Of a stretch of DNA of 5,859 nt, positions 5,394 to 5,859 are shown piece by piece. The notes under the pieces are model-generated. The model had not been told where the DNA came from and ran no database searches. It was given only the letters and a program-made list of their open reading frames with translations. Made by a program: the position numbers and the translations under genes. The stretch spans positions 1 through 5,859 of the forward strand of contig UQBS01000095.1 in assembly GCA_900539345.1 (NCBI GenBank), written 5' to 3'. The DNA comes from an uncultured Coriobacteriaceae bacterium. Its GTDB lineage: Bacteria > Actinomycetota > Coriobacteriia > Coriobacteriales > UMGS124. Every line of letters starts with the position of its first letter. Position 1 is the first letter of the stretch.

Positions 5394-5690
5394 CTACTGA
5401 GCGTCGGCCGCGCCGCACGCGGTGCCGCAGGCAGGCGCGGGGTCAGCCGAGCCGCAGGCAGGGGCAGGGGAAGCCTTGGGGTCGGCCGAGCCGCAGGCGG
5501 GGGCGGGATCGGCGCTGCCACAAGCCGTACCACATGCAGGGGCGGGGGTGGCCTTGGGGTCAGCTGAGCCGCAGGCGGGGGTAGGGGCGGCCTTGGGGTC
5601 GGCTGAGCCGCAGGCTGTGCCGCAGGCGGGCGCGGGGTCGGTGGTACCGCATGCGGCGAAGGCCGCGACCTTCTCGAGGTTCTCGGACAT
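5394..5690 (-). CDS. ACGX-repeat peptide, putative RiPP precursor
   Basis: A 98-residue peptide and the likely substrate of the radical SAM/SPASM enzyme. Residues 1-12 (MSENLEKVAAFA) form a short leader-like segment. The rest is a low-complexity array in which all ten cysteines (14, 23, 27, 40, 53, 57, 66, 79, 89, 93) sit in ACG followed by T, S or A, separated by linkers such as ADPAP or ADPKATPAP. Single ACG units alternate with doubled ACGTACG units. It has no aromatic residue except F11 and no signal peptide. The ATG at 5690 has GAGAGG (5698-5703) seven bases upstream; an upstream in-frame ATG at 5762 has no such site. It is the first gene of the operon, 25 bases before the flavo-ferredoxin gene. 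No double-Gly cleavage motif, peptidase or exporter is visible, so processing and destination are unknown. The family is known to me as 'ACGX-repeat peptide'; its product structure is not. Confidence 0.88.
   Translation of the reverse strand: MSENLEKVAAFAACGTTDPAPACGTACGSADPKAAPTPACGSADPKATPAPACGTACGSADPAPACGSADPKASPAPACGSADPAPACGTACGAADAQ
5406..5654 (-). repeat. Degenerate tandem repeats inside the ACGX precursor gene
   Basis: The codons for residues 13-95 are built from near-identical blocks. On the plus strand GCCTTGGGGTC followed by GGC or AGC and GAGCCGCAGGC recurs near 5473, 5551 and 5591. The blocks encode ADPK-plus-ACG units and differ mainly at third positions, which points to duplication of one or two ancestral units followed by drift under selection on the protein. 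Such repeats can gain or lose units by recombination or slippage. Confidence 0.8.
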
Positions 5691-5734
5691 GATGGTTCCT
5701 CTCAACGGGACGCGCCCGGTGGGGCCGCGTCGAT

Positions 5735-5758
5735 TTTTGCGCGCGTTTTCGCGCAAAA
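5735..5758. promoter_or_regulatory. 9-bp inverted repeat in the leader of the RiPP operon
   Basis: TTTTGCGCG, a six-base spacer, then CGCGCAAAA. The arms match perfectly and lie 45 bases before the precursor start. It could be a repressor operator near the promoter or an RNA hairpin in the 5' leader. On the minus strand the right arm is followed by AAAA rather than a T-run, so it does not look like a terminator in the operon direction. On the plus strand the A-run likewise argues against one. No firm promoter could be assigned: TTGCAT at about 5781-5786 is a possible -35 element, without a good -10. Confidence 0.45.
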
Positions 5759-5795
5759 CCATCTTCTAAAATCGCGCGTCCATGCAAAAGAAGGC

Positions 5796-5809
5796 ACTAA
5801 TCTATTAGT
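5796..5809. promoter_or_regulatory. AT-rich 14-bp palindrome upstream of the RiPP operon
   Basis: ACTAATCTATTAGT is a perfect six-base dyad around a two-base centre, in an AT-rich patch about 106 bases before the precursor start. Its position suits an operator or promoter element of the minus-strand operon, but no regulator gene in the window can be linked to it. Confidence 0.3.
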
Positions 5810-5822
5810 AGCGGAAAGAAAC

Positions 5823-5859
5823 CCACAGGCTATGCCTGTGGTGGGTGGGTGGTTCCACC
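5823..5859. mobile_element. Possible structured end of an IS200/IS605-type element
   Basis: Two hairpins in a row: CCACAGGC-TAT-GCCTGTGG (5823-5841, perfect 8-bp stem with a 3-base loop) and GGTGG-TT-CCACC (5848-5859, at the window edge), bridged by the G-rich run GGTGGGTGGGTGG (5840-5852). Subterminal hairpins without inverted repeats are the hallmark of IS200/IS605 single-strand transposons, and I associate this kind of sequence with their left ends. No transposase sequence is inside the window, so the call rests on structure only. A rho-independent terminator or another structured intergenic repeat are alternatives. Confidence 0.35.

Noticed and set aside
5406..5654. CRISPR array
   Set aside because: The repeats are irregular in spacing, in frame and explained by a repetitive coding sequence. 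There are no unique spacers of constant length.
5422..5769. Plus-strand repeat protein (GSAEPQAGAG units)
   Set aside because: It is the complement of the ACGX repeats. The minus frame has the operon context, ribosome binding site and conserved cysteines.

Overview
The window is high-GC bacterial DNA. Its codon use strongly favours G or C in third positions, and its start sites carry good Shine-Dalgarno sequences (AAGGAGG, AAGGGAG, AAGGTGG). The gene content (ISL3 transposase, SirTM/macrodomain pair, ACGX-type radical-SAM peptide cluster) fits an anaerobic gut actinobacterium of the class Coriobacteriia (Eggerthellaceae or relatives). That placement is an inference from gene content and composition, not from a marker gene.

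Left part (1-1243): the 3' three-quarters of an ISL3-family insertion sequence, ending at a recognisable terminal inverted repeat near 1027. It is followed by an AT-rich junction, a roughly 19-codon coding-like remnant of a lost gene (1054-1113), and the leader of the next gene.

Middle (1244-3445): a plus-strand gene for a stand-alone von Willebrand factor A (MIDAS) protein runs convergently into a minus-strand pair, and the stop codons of the two transcription units overlap. The minus pair is a zinc-type macrodomain ADP-ribosyl hydrolase followed, with a 59-base overlap, by a class M sirtuin (SirTM). In other bacteria such pairs write and erase mono-ADP-ribosylation on a lipoylated GcvH-like carrier. 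Neither that carrier nor its lipoate ligase is in the window.

Right part (3583-5690, minus strand): a compact three-gene operon that looks like a RiPP system. In order of transcription it encodes a 98-residue precursor in which all ten cysteines sit in ACG(T/S/A) repeats, a flavin-type (pyridoxamine 5'-phosphate oxidase-like) domain fused to a two-cluster ferredoxin domain, and a radical SAM/SPASM maturase. I recognise this as the 'ACGX' type of radical SAM peptide system, a named but functionally uncharacterised class as far as I know. The likely working model is that the SPASM enzyme modifies the Cys-containing repeats while the flavo-ferredoxin supplies electrons or reduces the product. 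No leader peptidase or exporter is visible.

Right edge (5691-5859): the leader and promoter region of the RiPP operon, with a strong inverted repeat and a short AT palindrome. It ends in a pair of hairpins plus a G-rich run that resemble the structured end of an IS200/IS605-type element whose body would lie outside the window.
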